Source: Bursaphelenchus xylophilus (lineage: Eukaryota > Nematoda > Chromadorea > Rhabditida > Aphelenchoididae). Taken from it: a DNA stretch of 64,000 nt. The notes under the pieces were generated by a model. The model searched no databases, was not told the origin of the DNA, and was given only the letters and a program-made list of their open reading frames with translations. Location of the stretch: NCBI GenBank assembly GCA_904066235.2, contig CAJFCV020000005.1, positions 7,311,501-7,375,500 on the forward strand, given 5' to 3'. Below, piece by piece: positions 38,591 through 50,958 of this stretch (positions are counted from its first letter, which is position 1; the number at the start of each line of letters is the position of its first letter). The position numbers were made by a program, and so were the translations under genes.

Positions 38591-39009
38591 AAGAATTTTA
38601 ATAATTTTATTTTGCAAAGTTGTCAGTCGAAATGTCTATTATGTACATATTGTTTTCTACGCACTTATTACATTGTTCTTTTATTTGTATAAACTTGGAA
38701 TACAGTAAAAATACATAGACAACATTTTGACCGATTTTATTGAAAAAAAATTTATTTACAGTATTCAAAAAAGGAAAGAAAAAGCAAATTCACCTAGGAG
38801 AAGTAATAAACCAGATATTAGCGATGAACAATAATAAAAATTAGCTTATTGTAACAAAGAATCAATTGAGAAATTTGTCGACTTCTTTGGCTCTTCCATT
38901 TTTGGGTTCTTGCTTGGTGTAGATTCCGTCGAAAAACGGCCACTGTCTTCTTCCGAGAGCTTTCGTTTTCTGGAAGCAGCGTTCTCTGTGATACGACGAA
39001 CTTTGATTT
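38404..39009. repeat. right copy of the flanking direct duplication
   Basis: About 606 bp matching 20806-21400 in the same orientation. It starts directly after the last partial satellite unit (…acagaa, then taatggaacggc) and runs into the intact bHLH last exon. The two copies bracket the satellite array completely. Confidence 0.92.
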
Positions 39010-39488
39010 CAGCCTTGAGCATTACATTTCCTAAACAGACGAAAAAATTATACAATCATCGTATTTTACAAACAATTTCAAAGATCACTTACGCTCTCTT
39101 AGCACCTCCAATTCTCTAACCTTCTGTTCGCATTGGCTTCGGAATAGCTGAAGAATATCCAACTGTTCCATCTTGGCGTTGTAACCCTGAGGGCGTGCTT
39201 CCATCAGGAGTGTTCTCATGTTGTTTATGAGGCTGGTGAATCTTTCACGACGGGCTGCTTCGAGCCGGACTTTTCGGAGACGCTGAAAATACGAATTATC
39301 ATCATTTTGTGCAATATTCAATACAATATCTCAAAACCAATGATCTGTATCTTCAGACTTATTTTAAAGGGGATCATGCCTTGAAAGTCTTTTAAATGCC
39401 TACGAAATCTCAAAAAACGATTTCAACTTACTCTGGCTTCAGCAAGATCAGCCTCGTTCTGAACGGCATCAAAGTTTGTGGATGACAT
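38846..39488 (-). CDS. HES-like bHLH transcription factor with C-terminal eh1-like motif
   Basis: Predicted 143-aa nuclear DNA-binding protein in three in-phase exons: 39488-39432, 39282-39093, 39030-38846. The bHLH spans about residues 20-75: basic part RLRKVRLEAARRERF, helix 1 TSLINNMRTLLM, loop EARPQGYNAK, helix 2 MEQLDILQLFRSQCEQKV. KMEQLDIL matches the KLEKADIL helix-2 signature of Hairy/E(spl) proteins. There is no Orange domain or WRPW tail. Instead the protein ends NFSIDSLLQ, where FSIDSLL resembles the eh1 Groucho/TLE-binding motif (UNC-37 in worms), suggesting repression. A lysine/arginine-rich RKRKLSEED segment could be a nuclear signal. It is convergent with the ShKT gene; a broken copy of its last exon lies left of the array. 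Orthology to a named worm hlh gene is not assigned. Confidence 0.88.
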
Positions 39489-40957
39489 CCCTTGTTCGTA
39501 GTAAAAAATATTCTCAAAATCTCCGGTCCGACTAACCACTGGCTTCCTCAGCAACCTGACTGATAGTAAACCTCCTCCTTCTTCCGTGCCAATCAAATTT
39601 CACACCTTTTTTTCTGTAGAATCAAAGTTTTCAGATAGATTACGCAAGCGGTATCAAGACCGGAACCACTGCAGAACTTGGGAAACTTCCTCGCAGATTT
39701 CCGCGGGCGTCCAAAAATTTGAATTGCGCAAATTTTTCTGTTCTTCAGGGGTTTTAGAGGCAGAAAAATGAAAGGGCACTTGCAAAATGCTGATTTTTGA
39801 TTTTGAAAGAGAAAATTCTGCCTTGGATTTTGAAATGAAGGGGCTGAACGTACAGAAGTGATAGCACGTGAATGAGAGACAAATTTGACAAAAATGGATA
39901 AAGGGGTAAAATACGGTGTGTATCGCATTGATAGTAATGTCAGGAAAACCTAAGCAGAGCAAGAGCAATTAAGAAAATGGTTAAAGTCATGATTGTTGAG
40001 GCGTTGAAGCTGGTGCTGTCCTTTCAAGGCTAGGATTATGTAATTTGAAAAAACGCTGAAGAGCTCGAGTTAAAAATGGCTTGTAGTTATTAAAAATTTA
40101 AAAGGTGAATCCCGCCATGTTAGATTACAATTGTTTGAATCTCTTCAACAATATCATCCTCATTCTGATTCACTTTCAACTTTTCGAAATCGAAAATATC
40201 GACTCGTCGGACATTATGGATGGAGATGTAATGTCATTGTTTATTTAGTCGGTCAAGTGCGGGTTTCTCCCCCTCTGAGCGCGCCGAATTCAGATTCCGG
40301 CACTCTCCTGCTCTTCTCCGGGGGTACCCTCGGGGCACTTTCGTTGATGGTTTCACACTTTCGAGTCTCAAAGACGATTGCGTGAAATCGTGATCGGTAT
40401 TCTCATCAAGAAAAAGAAACTCGTTTGCACTTTCGTATGCTCCATTTTCCTCGCCCGGGCATTTTGTTTACCCAGGTTTTTTTCTCTGGGGTTTCGAGAT
40501 TTCAGGGATTTTAACCTTTTGATTGGAAACCGGAACGGCTTTGGAGCGGTGATTCTTAAAGTTTGAACGTCGGTCTGTAGGTGTTGATAGAGTTGTGGGT
40601 AGCCATAGGGGCTTACTCTTTTGTTGGTAAATTAAGGCCATTCTTTTTTAATGAATCAGAAATTTGCATATGATGATTAAAAGCCAGGCTGGGGTCATAT
40701 ATACATAATCTCAGATTTCCGTTCAGTTTTGCGTAGAAAGTCCCTGTGTTATTCAGGAATCCATACGAGTCTTAGCCTTTGCTTTGTTTTATCCGATTTA
40801 TTCAACGCGATTTCAAGATGTAAAATGATTTTTTCGGATAATTACAAGCTTTATTTCTTGACAGTTCCTATGTTTAAACTGCAAAGAATCTAACATCCGA
40901 AAACAGTAATCGCAACATGTCTAGTTAAACGTTGTTATCTTTTTTCTCCTTTTTTAA

Positions 40958-41014
40958 CCTCCTTTTTTTCCATTTTCAATTTTTAGCCTCCTTTTTTCCA
41001 TTTTCAATTTCTCC
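40958..41014. repeat. two-copy tandem polypyrimidine repeat, about 29 bp
   Basis: cctcctttttttccattttc followed by aatttttag, then cctccttttttccattttca followed by atttctc: two adjacent copies differing by a T-run length and a final substitution. Intergenic. Confidence 0.75.
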
Positions 41015-42000
41015 ATAAAGCTCTGAACTGCTTCTATTCTAAAGGTTTTATTTTGTAATCCTTTTATTGGCTGCCATTACAAGCCAATGAAAACAGCATG
41101 GTTATTCGCCAACTTGTTTTGAACCCTTTTTTGCGCATTATTAGATAACCAAGAGAATAAATTTTCTCTCGTCGGCGATTCTGTAGTTTATTCTTCATTA
41201 TTTGTTTTGTAATGTACTACTTGTAGTAGACAAAATGGAGTTCAGAAAATAGGGCTTAACCTAATTCTGCACTTTTGGCTCGCTGATTATGTAAATTTAT
41301 TCAAATTTTTTGATCGTTTAAAGTTACTGGGAAATTTTTGTTAGCATAAACTTTAATTTTCATAATTTTTTAAAGAAACATGCTTTCAATGTACCCCCGT
41401 TTTACGCATATTGTAAATATACGCCCTTTACTTCCTCAAAATCCCCTGTGGCAGTCAAAAAATCAATTTATTTTCCGTAATTGCCGTGCCCTTTACCTTG
41501 AAAGATGCTTCGTATTATTCTGCCGACTGGATTTATTTTGTATGAAAACTTTTTTCATAAACTTTTCACTTTTTTTCCAATCGCCGAACTGGTGGAGAGC
41601 AACGAAAAAAGTGAGATTACTTTCGAATAATTGCATTTACAAAAGTAGCCATAAATCGCGAGGTCAATTTGCGATTTCCTGGGGGTTTAATTTGGAATAA
41701 AAGAAATAATTTGTCGGGTTTATAAATAGAAGGCTGCTTGGAAATATTTTTAGTAATTGTTATGAAAATTTTAGACGATTTTTTAATTGAAAATGGATTT
41801 TTTTTTTGAGTTTTATTGGATTTGTCTTGATGATATTTGATGACTTTGTGAGGATATTGGCGGATGACATTCGGAAATTTCTTTGGATGCCTGTTTAATA
41901 AAAGTTCCGACATTTTCTCCTCTGTTTTCCGTGATTTTTTCATAAATCGATCTACTGCAATATTTTTTATGCAAAAAACCTCTTAAAATATCTGTAAATC

Positions 42001-42006
42001 TTGCAG
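42001..42006 (+). other. splice acceptor abutting the ATG (candidate trans-splice site)
   Basis: ttgcag directly precedes the ATG at 42007, which begins a signal peptide. With no matching coding exon upstream this fits spliced-leader addition, or a 5' UTR intron. Confidence 0.4.
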
Positions 42007-43615
42007 ATGCGCCAGATCTATTCGCGCAAGTTCCTGGCCTATCTCCTCTCACTCCTGTTGTCCTTCAAATCGGTCTCCACCTTCTTCTTTCCCCCACTTG
42101 GCGGTGGTTTGGGTGGCGGAGGCGGCGGAGGCTGTGGTTGTGGAGGCCCTCAAATCTGTGGCGGTGGATGTGGAGGGGGATTTGGTGGAGGTTTTCAACA
42201 ACCATGCTATCAACAACAGAGTTATGGACTGGGACAACAAATCGGCTGTAATTCAGGATGTGGAGGGGGATTCGGCGGGCTTGGCGGGCTTGGCGGATGT
42301 CAGCAGGGAATATCGACTGGTTGTTCTCAATCTTACGGGAATATTGGTGGATTGGGAGGCACTTCAGGCTGTGGAGGAGGTCTGGCCAATCCAGGATTGC
42401 CTCCTGGACTGGCGCCTTTACCTCAGCAGCAGTACCAAAGCCAAGCCTTCGTCCAGCCGGCTCAACAAACTCCGCCATTTGTTCAAGCACCTAGTCCCAC
42501 GCAAGTTCAAACTCCGGTGGCTCCCGCGCAACCACCACAGGTCTCGCCCGATCAAAGTGTCAGTTATGTTAATACAGCCATTCCGAGCAATGAACCAGTA
42601 AGGTCACAAAAACAGAAAAGGGAAACTTAATCAAATTTTTGAATAAGAGATAAAAATGATGACATTTCTTTTGAGATAAATAATTTTCACCTTCTTCTTT
42701 CAGAGTGGCTACGAATATCGGAATCCCGATCCTCCAGAGCACTCGCAACCTCCCCCACCACCTCCACCCCCTCCCAATCCACCTCAACCTTATACTCAGC
42801 CGACTTACACCAGCCATACTACTACTAATTACAATAGTTATGCCAGTGATAATGTAAGTGCCTTTTTTTCAAATACTGAACACTTAACTTTGTCACCGTT
42901 TTCAATATTCATAAGAACTAATTTTGTTGGTGTTTTAGGTTGACAAAGAAAAAAGTGGGAATGATATAACTTCTATTGACAATATTGGCGATAAAGTTGC
43001 AAAGGTTGTCACTACTACTGTAAGTTTATTTGCGAAATTTTTTAAATGTAAAATACGTCTAACAAAGCTTTTAACTTTGCTTCTGTTCCAGCAAACATCA
43101 GAAGATTTTTATGAAGATAAAGTTCCGGATATTGACGACACGGAGCCTAATTCGACTGGTGGCAAAAAAGAGACCAAGCCAGATGTAAGCTTAGCTTTTG
43201 TGGATCGAGACAGTCTGAAAGCTTGTCTATTATAAATGCCTTCTTTTTCAGTTACTAAGCCCTGACTACTCTGAAAATTCTTTCAAAACGAAGATATCTG
43301 GCGTTCCGAGTGATCCAATGGCCACGGATCCTGATGCAACGGGAGATCCAAAGTGCAGCAGTGAGACACTCAGGCTGATCATGCATGAGGTAATTTCATG
43401 ATACGTTTTTAAAAAAACTCGTTTTGTTTCAGAACATTGTCTCCAGCCCCACCATCTCCAAACAGCTGATTTTCAGTGCCGGCCGGCTTGCCTTCGGCCA
43501 AACAATTGATGTGATATGTTCGCGGAATAAGTTCAGTTACACGGTGGTCAGCTCCAAGATTTTCTGCGAGGCGTCGCGAGGGCGGATCACTTGTTTCGCC
43601 TTCCTGCAGCCGTAG
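42007..43615 (+). CDS. secreted ground-like (Grl) domain protein with Gly/Cys and Pro-rich regions
   Basis: Predicted 411-aa secreted protein, member of the nematode hedgehog-related ground-like group. Six exons, all phase 0: 42007-42597, 42704-42853, 42939-43019, 43092-43184, 43252-43389, 43433-43615. The signal peptide is about residues 1-25 (YLLSLLLSFKSVSTFF). Residues of about 30-135 are Gly/Cys-rich (GGG, GCG, CGGG), then Gln/Pro-rich, and the second exon holds a poly-Pro run. The ground-like domain occupies about the last 90 residues: KCSSETLRLIMHENI, FGQTIDVICSRNKFSYTVVS, KIFCEASRGRITCFAF, with the family's conserved cysteines. Such proteins are typically made by epidermis, glia or other cuticle-facing cells and act in extracellular matrix. 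Which grl gene it corresponds to is not determined. Confidence 0.93.
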
Positions 43616-44340
43616 AGAAAACTGTTTTTACTGCGCTTTGAACTATCATGACATTCATTTTATTTATTATTCCAAAGATTTCAATTTTATGCTGAAGTTG
43701 TTTTACTTATTATCTAAGGTTTGTTTTCAATAGTCTACAGTAATTTTATCAGTGTCATTTATTAATATATTATCGATTTATTCTCTAGAACTCTTAATAA
43801 TTACATTGTAGTAGACGAAGAGTGAAAAAAAAATAAAAAACAAAGCTGAAACTTATATGTAATACCATATATTTGAAAGTATTTGTTCTCATCAAGTTAT
43901 GAGAGAGGCCAAATTAGGAAGGTGTCGAAGTGCGACCCTCACAACATTTTGAGCGAAATGTTGATTTTTTAATCTTAAAATTTACCATTAATATCAGTTC
44001 CACAAAATTTTAGTGCACGCTTATATACAGTAGGTGCATCCGATGGCGAACATTGGTAATGAAAAATGTTTGCTGACCTGAGACTGAAACTGCAGGTGAT
44101 TTCTTTTTTTCCTGGCAACGAGAATACAGGAGACTCGGGCTGAGAAAAAATATTTTTCCGGGGTTCTCAATAAAAAAATCTTGCATAATCAGCGAATCGT
44201 GAGCTAAAACTGTTGATGATATATATTACACATTTGTGTCTCGGAAAATGCTATCCCCAATTTGTTTTAATCTTCATCAAAACATTGACCATCGCACCTT
44301 GATCACTTCCCATTGCTATATGCATACAATAATATGAAAT
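43616..44340. other. convergent 3' region
   Basis: 3' flanks of the ground-like gene (+) and the small membrane protein gene (-). AT-rich; a run near 43830 contains AATAAA and could serve polyadenylation. No other feature seen. Confidence 0.45.
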
Positions 44341-44742
44341 TTATACAACGCTCACATAGCACACATCCTTGTTCGGCCTAAGGTCAACCATATCATACCC
44401 TTCTCCCTCGTACTGATCGTCGTCCCGATCACTCAGCTCCTCTTCTGAATACATAATCCTAGGATTTAAGTTGAAAATGCTCTCCAAAGTGGTGGACCTT
44501 CTCCAAACTGGCGCTGAATGTCGTCTACATTTGCTCAAATCACTGCAGACATGGCTTCGATTTACAACGTAAGCATGGATTGTACTCGGATCTTGGTAAT
44601 GACCCTTGGTTTCGGAGGGCATCAGCAGGCGGAAGATCTGTTTTATTTGGTTTAAATAAGAGACAATGCAGCAGATGAGAATGGTCGAGACGAGGAATAC
44701 GATCACTGCCAAGGCGGCTTCCACTGGAAATTTGACATACAT
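44341..44742 (-). CDS. small single-span membrane protein with PDZ-ligand-like C-terminus
   Basis: Open frame of 133 codons from the ATG at 44742, family not recognised. Residues of about 9-30 (ALAVIVFLVSTILICCIVSYL) form one transmembrane helix after a very short N-terminus. The remainder is hydrophilic and presumably cytoplasmic, with a basic patch (KCRRHSAPVWRRS) and an acidic stretch (SEEELSDRDDDQYEGEGYD). The protein ends YVSVV, a class I PDZ-ligand pattern (S at -2, V at 0). TTTCCAG just inside the frame could be an acceptor, in which case the true N-terminus lies in an unseen upstream exon. The layout resembles small channel-accessory proteins such as KCNE, but I see no diagnostic KCNE residues. 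It is probably real, given the composition and helix, but possibly incomplete. Confidence 0.6.
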   Translation of the reverse strand: MYVKFPVEAALAVIVFLVSTILICCIVSYLNQIKQIFRLLMPSETKGHYQDPSTIHAYVVNRSHVCSDLSKCRRHSAPVWRRSTTLESIFNLNPRIMYSEEELSDRDDDQYEGEGYDMVDLRPNKDVCYVSVV

Positions 44743-47700
44743 CAGACGATTGACATTGAAGCTGAAGTATATTTATTACAAATAATAAGTTCATTTACCA
44801 TAAAATAAAAGGAAAGGCAGACACCGCGTATATTTAAAAAACTCAGGGACAAAAATATTTGCGGTTTCAAAAACTGAGGATTTATTGTTCCTACTTAACG
44901 TCCATCTTGGCAAAAAAACTTATTGGGACATTTTACCCTCTACTACTTTGTCATGTTCCAAAACTTGTGCATCTCACATTTGAGGGTATCAATAAAGACA
45001 CCAAACACCACTAGTATATAACCCGATTATCATCCTCTTCTTTCTCCTCCAATTTCATCATCAAACCCGAGAATTTTTAGATCTGAAATAACCGATCATC
45101 TAACGATTACTACCACTTTCATTACCGTCCACTTCCCCATTTAACCCCTCTATTATGAACTGTCAGAACAATTCTTTTCTGACGCAATCTCCTTAGGCAA
45201 TTCCTTAGGCCAATTCCTCAATAAGTTCCTCTAATTCCCTCCGATGTAATATGTACTCTGAAGATGTAAAGGGGAATGTTTATTCCTTTCTTATCTGTCT
45301 CGACCTTTCACTTTGCAGGGCCCTAATCCTCGGGAATGTTATGCGGCGACATAAAGAATTTCGTTATTTTTTCGTTGTGCGCGGGGCTTCCGGTTGTCAA
45401 TAATTCGGATGAAAAAGTCATGCAAAATGCCTCTAAAAGAGGCCATTTGAGGGAAATATTTGATGAAACATTTGGTTAGATGGGAATTTTTTACAGCTTT
45501 TTTACAAGGAAAAATACAACCCTGATAGTCTCCTGATTTTGTTACACAATAAATTTATCGTCAGCGCTGAAACTGGGAATTTTTAGTCTTGAATTTATCG
45601 ACCTTAATCTTATCGTGGTCTTCTTCAAATTGTGAAGAAAAATCTCGTATATGTATATCACGGAAAATTCCAATCTCGCCTTACGCAAGTTTCAAAAAAT
45701 CTGCACAAGGAATTTCTCGTTTTCTATTTTAAAGAAAATCTGGCGCTCTACGATAAGAATAAGCTTTGTTTTAGCTCCATTTTGCCTTGTAAATTTTTAT
45801 GGCTTTATATGACCTATATATATTTATATCAATAGAATATGCCCTTTGAAGCCTCTACACATCCTGGGCTCATAGCAAACGCAGTAGATTTTCAGGGAAT
45901 CCGTCAACCTCTTCAGGTTTGGTATTGCTTCCTTGTAGAATCTATGAACAAAAAAGTAATTTTTCGGGGTTTTGAGATTACAGTTGGCACGGCTAAAGCT
46001 GTGTTAATATAAAATTCCGGGAAAAGTATCATAATATCTGGAAAACTGTTTGCAGAGATTACTGTCCAAAACGGGAAACGAATGAAAGATTTATGAAATG
46101 TCAAGGAGGGGCGCGGATAGAATATTCCCAAGTTCGAGTAGGGCGTCAAATCCCCATCTCTCTTTTCCCGCGACACAAAAACGGCTAGGACACAAGCGCG
46201 GACCGGAAATCAAGTTTCGGCGGGGTTTCGACAGTGCCCAGAAATTACTTTACAACGTTTTCCCATTCAGCTCATTTCCGAGCATTTTGATCTAATACAG
46301 TGTTCGCAGGGCGTTTGTTGTTGCGGAGATCGAGTTAGAGGGGAAATAAGTCTGTTTACAGGAGATGGCAGCATAAATTTACGTTGGAGACGATTTCAAT
46401 TGGCTGTAAAAATAAATCATTTTAAGCTACGTCTTGGCTGCGTTTCTTTGTCGTATTTCTGGGATTTTATAATAGAAAACACGATGTGCAAGGTTTGGGG
46501 AACTTTCCGCAATTTGAATTAATTTCTTCGGGGAAAATGGACAAGGATTGGCAGAAGAGGATGACTTTTTCTCTGACCCTTTCATCTCATTCTTCATATC
46601 AGTCCGCCGGAAAAATATTATATAATAATTAGTTAGCGCCACGTGGCTGCGTGAATCGCGTCGCTAATGTGAAAAGCAATTTGAGTTTCATTTGGTCACG
46701 ACACAATTCATTTCTCGGCGGCGATCTTCGACGAGACAGAGTGCTTACTATTTTCCCGACACACTGATAGAGTTGAGAGGACCACACACGAGAAAAATGT
46801 TCATTGAATATTTCTTTAGTTAGTGCCAAAACAAGAGATTTTTTAGGGTTTGTTTGACGTTTTCGAGACCAATTAGAACCAAACCTTCGAAGAAAAAATG
46901 TCCGTCACATTAGAAATTGTAGCGTTTTCTTTACAAATGACGAGGTGTTTTTGCCCCCGCAAAAACTTGCGAAAATCAAATTACAGTAGAATATCCAAGA
47001 ACTCCGTCAGAATTCAAAAAACCACGTATACATACACATGTATATAAACCTACCCAGAAAAGAAAAAAATATCTGTCAGAGTCCTGTCAAGCAAGAATCC
47101 ACTCTAAATACCATTAAATTGAGCATTCGTTCTTTCCTTGGCCACGTCTTCTATTACATAATTTGATTCTTTGTGGGGTATACGAACTGTAGAGTCTTTG
47201 AGAAATTTGAGAGCACTCTTAGGCGTAATGTTTGATGTATTTCCAATCGATTGTGAATGCTGTGCAGATTTGTACAATGTATTCTACATTACGCACCATG
47301 AGCTCAAGAGATATTGCCAAGCTAGTGCATGTAGCCAGGACAAATGAAAACACTTTTCCTTAAATTATAAATTCACTAGCCAATTCAAAATCTTTTGTAT
47401 TTTAGTAAGATCCCGCAGGGAAAATAATTATAAAACTACAAAAAACGCAACTTTTGCAGAAAAACAAATTTCTTTTACAGTCTCCGCTCGCTATGGCAAC
47501 TAATGAAATGAAAGGCGTTGGAGATGAGGGTCCCAAGAACTCTTGGCTAATATTGCCATAGACTGCGCTTGTTCATTTTGCCACATAGTGCTAAAAAGTA
47601 GTCTTCAAAAGTCGAACCAGATGCTCCACTTCCTATGTAAACATTGTCTTTGAGTCATCAGCAAAATGCTTTCGGCCATTTCCTTATAACCTTTGCAGGT

Positions 47701-50700
47701 GGAGAAACCCTTTTCTCACTTATGAGGAAAGTTCCCAAGTGCGGTGTTCAGACATTGATGATACCGTTTTGCTTGCGTTTTGCAAAAATCATCCATACTT
47801 TTAATGGCAAGATGTATAATAATATATTCCGGTTGATTGTGAATCTGCTTAAAAGAAACCAAAAGTTTTTCTAAATCATGAAGTTAGAGCAATAGACATT
47901 TTGCGACTTCCTTTTATCTTGGTTTTCAAATTTTGCCCAAATCGAACCGTCATAACACGAGTATTCCCCTGCAAACATTGTTCCTCCCCTTTCTGGTAAC
48001 CATTTGAATTTGCGTAATCCAAACTGCACTTACTGTTCTTTCGTATGCCAAAGGCTTACCCTTTCCGGCTGATGTCTGATACCAAAACAGCCATTATTTC
48101 GGTCCTTTTAATCCCTGTTTCCGTCTCGATTAATTAGCCCCATTTTTCGGGCAAATATTTCCACCCGACCGCTTATTTAATCAACCATGGCCTAAGGCTG
48201 CGAAATCGGATCCCGGCACTTTAAGGGCTCCGGTTTTTTTGTAAACTTCTGAAGATTAAGCACTCGAAATACTCTTGAATTTTAGAACGTTTCAATGTTT
48301 TTTGTGTTTAAGTCCGCTCCAAATTCTTGGCTTTCCGGCCTTTTCTGGGGGGTTTTTCGTGGGAAGCGCCGGAAGGGGTATGGGGATTATCTTTGGAGGG
48401 CGGTGCAAAAAACGAAAATCAGTTCACTGAGACCATTGTGGAGGGAGAGATTATGTGGTGGGTGGGCTGAAAGGGGGAGTAAACAATGCAGCATCATCGT
48501 ATTTACAGTATTTTTAATGACTGTAATTAGAGAAGGATAAGTCTTAAAAGTTTTCTAAACTTTCTCGATAACTTGACCATCAAATAGTATTAATTTTTTT
48601 TGGATCTCTTTTCTTGGGCATGAGAACCCTCCTTAAAAAATTAAGACGCAAATAATGCGAATAAAGCCCGCCGTTCCCTCATTTCTTCAGCTTTTCTATC
48701 CTAAATAGACTGCTTGCAAAGATCAAGGTTCATAAACCATGTATAACTATATTATATTTTCTCTCTTGCAAACTTTGTTCATCTGGCTTCATGTCTGTCC
48801 AAATCGAGCAACTCTACTCTTTACACTTCCTGAAACTCCTACCTTAAACTGTGTGTTAGTTTTGCATCCTAGCAGTTTATTCCTGACAAGAAAAGTGCGT
48901 ACGACAGTTGCGTGTTGAAACCCAGCCGATTCGAATTTTTCCCCATATCGTTAAAAGTAGTCTGCTGGCACTTAGACCTTCAGAACAACATCCGTAATGA
49001 AAACGCTCGCGTAAACAAGTGATTTTCTGTTTATTTTAGTAGCTAGACTGGATTTTTATTCGTATCTCCTGGGATAACTCAAATTTTTTATGAGTTATCG
49101 CAAAATTAGAAAATAATTTCAAGAAGTCGTCTTTTTTCGCTTTGTAACTTTTTCCCACGCATACGACCCGCAGTTCCAGCTAACTAGGACGTCGTGACCC
49201 TTCGATAAGCCATCGCAAACACAGTCCTCGCGGTTTACGAGCCATGAAATGGGCCAAACTTGGAATTGCCTTTATTGGGACAATTACTTTCCGAGATAAA
49301 ACACTTAAAAATAGACCCCAGGCCCGATGTTTTTTGGGAGCTCCTTTACTCTATGATTTCCAGACGTAATTAAGAGCCGGCGACGATTCTTTCCGGTCCC
49401 CAATTTTCACTTAAACCACATATATTTAGATGGAATATTGTTATTGAAGATTAGAACGCACGAGTTTAGATTCACTGAGAAGGTGCTCGAAGTTGGAAGG
49501 ATAGATTTTGATGAAATAAGGGGTAGATTAAAATTGGTGCTTCCTGAGATATTAAGGCTGACATTTTCGGGGCCCAGCTTTTCCAGTGGTTCTTCGAAAG
49601 AAATGAGAAAAACATCTTTCCTCTGTCCGTATCTTTAGTTTCCATATTCTCTCTTCCAAATGTTTGTTGAATACCTCGGCTGACTTTGCAAAAAAACTCG
49701 CAGGTGCTGAGAGGTACCTTAAACTGAGCATGCGTCCAAAAACAGGACATTGAGCACTTTATCTATCGCCTATGATTGACCTGATCCTCTCATCGAACCT
49801 GTTATTGACCTGAGCTTCATTAATCTCAAGTTTGTTGTCAACAAGGCCGATTCAATTGTCTTAGGCTTGACCTTACGGCTAGCCCAGACACATAACTCGT
49901 GATTAGTTTTTTTCTGCCTTAGAGCTTTTTTTCACATGATTTAACCAATTCTTTAAGCTTATGGGCGTGTAAATGTCAGCCTCAAGGCCGAAGCCAAATT
50001 TGGTGGAAAGTTGGATTGCGGGCGATGCCTTAGGGCTTGTTTCAAAACAAAGAAACTGAGATTGACTTGCCCCAAATTATAGTAAAAAATTTTTTATTCT
50101 ATTCTTGATTACTGTAGTTGCGGATAATATTGGCATTTACAATGGGAAAAACAAGAGGATGAACTTGAATGTATGTCATATGGCCAGGCCTGGGGACTTG
50201 CAAAAACTCTTATATTTGTTTTTCGAATATCAAATGTATTTTTGGGGAAAATAAAAATGTAGTTTTTCGAATTTTTCTCAAAATTTACACTTTTTTACTT
50301 TATTAATAAAACTATAACGATCTTGCAAAAACCTTGCCAACTCTCTCATTAACTTTGCACATAATTCTACAACTCTCAGCACTCCGTTTCCCTTTTTACG
50401 GCCAGATGTATAAAAAACTTGTACTATTCATGTTCTCCCTTCAAAAACGTTAACCATTTTAAAGGGGTGTCTATTAGCAAGACATCAAGAACTTTAATTA
50501 TTCCGACGTCTGATGATACAGCGCTCGTGCAGGAAAATTCTGATTAGAGTAATTGTCGGGTGGTAAATGGGAAGGCAGAAAATTGAAGACAAAAAAATGT
50601 ATTCGGCTTGGCTCCATCTGTGTGTATCGCGTGCTTAGCTGCTATATCTGACCTATAATCATCAATAGCACGATAAGACAGCAAAACAATGAATATTTTG

Positions 50701-50958
50701 CCAAATTTCTGCCCAAATTCGCACTTTTTATTTAATCCGTGATGTGCTATTCCGGGAATCAGCTAAAAATACGGTCCACTTTGAGTTCAAATGGTATAAA
50801 AGTAATTTTGTGCCGCCACTCTCCTTTCCCTTCCGTCTTTGTCCGCGGCATTCCGTGAAGAAAAAATTAATTTTTGCATTTTGAAATTAAACGCGTACCC
50901 CCTTTTATTCCGTGGCCCATTAAGTGTTTTCAGGCCATTTAATGTCCAAAGATTGGCC
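44743..50958. other. long gene-poor region
   Basis: About 6.2 kb without a coding region I can support. Open frames reach 90 codons or less, with no domain, signal peptide plus splice structure, or repeat. Two ttaggc copies near 45200 are too few to be telomeric. Short T-rich and purine runs occur throughout. It could contain regulatory DNA or noncoding RNA that cannot be recognised by eye. Confidence 0.45.
50927..50933 (+). other. candidate trans-splice acceptor ttttcag
   Basis: ttttcag ends at 50933, 25 bases before the ATG at 50959, with no matching upstream coding exon. It is consistent with spliced-leader addition or a 5' UTR intron. Confidence 0.35.

Larger units (their letters stand above)
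39489..42006. other. intergenic, likely divergent promoters
   Basis: About 2.5 kb between the bHLH gene (-) and the ground-like gene (+). Open frames here have no domain or splice support. T-rich and polypyrimidine stretches are common from 40900 to 41000. No RNA gene was recognised. Confidence 0.45.

Noticed and set aside
39593..39968. Two overlapping minus-strand frames of 104-111 codons upstream of the bHLH gene
   Set aside because: No domain, no donor leading into the bHLH start, and the composition is typical of noncoding DNA.
42065..42601. Long frames overlapping the ground-like gene (antisense 42065-42490 and sense 42098-42601)
   Set aside because: Shadow frames caused by the GC-rich Gly/Cys coding repeat; only the 42007 frame has a signal peptide, correct splices and the ground-like domain.
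45185..45215. ttaggc copies resembling the nematode telomere repeat
   Set aside because: Only two separated copies, so not a telomeric tract.
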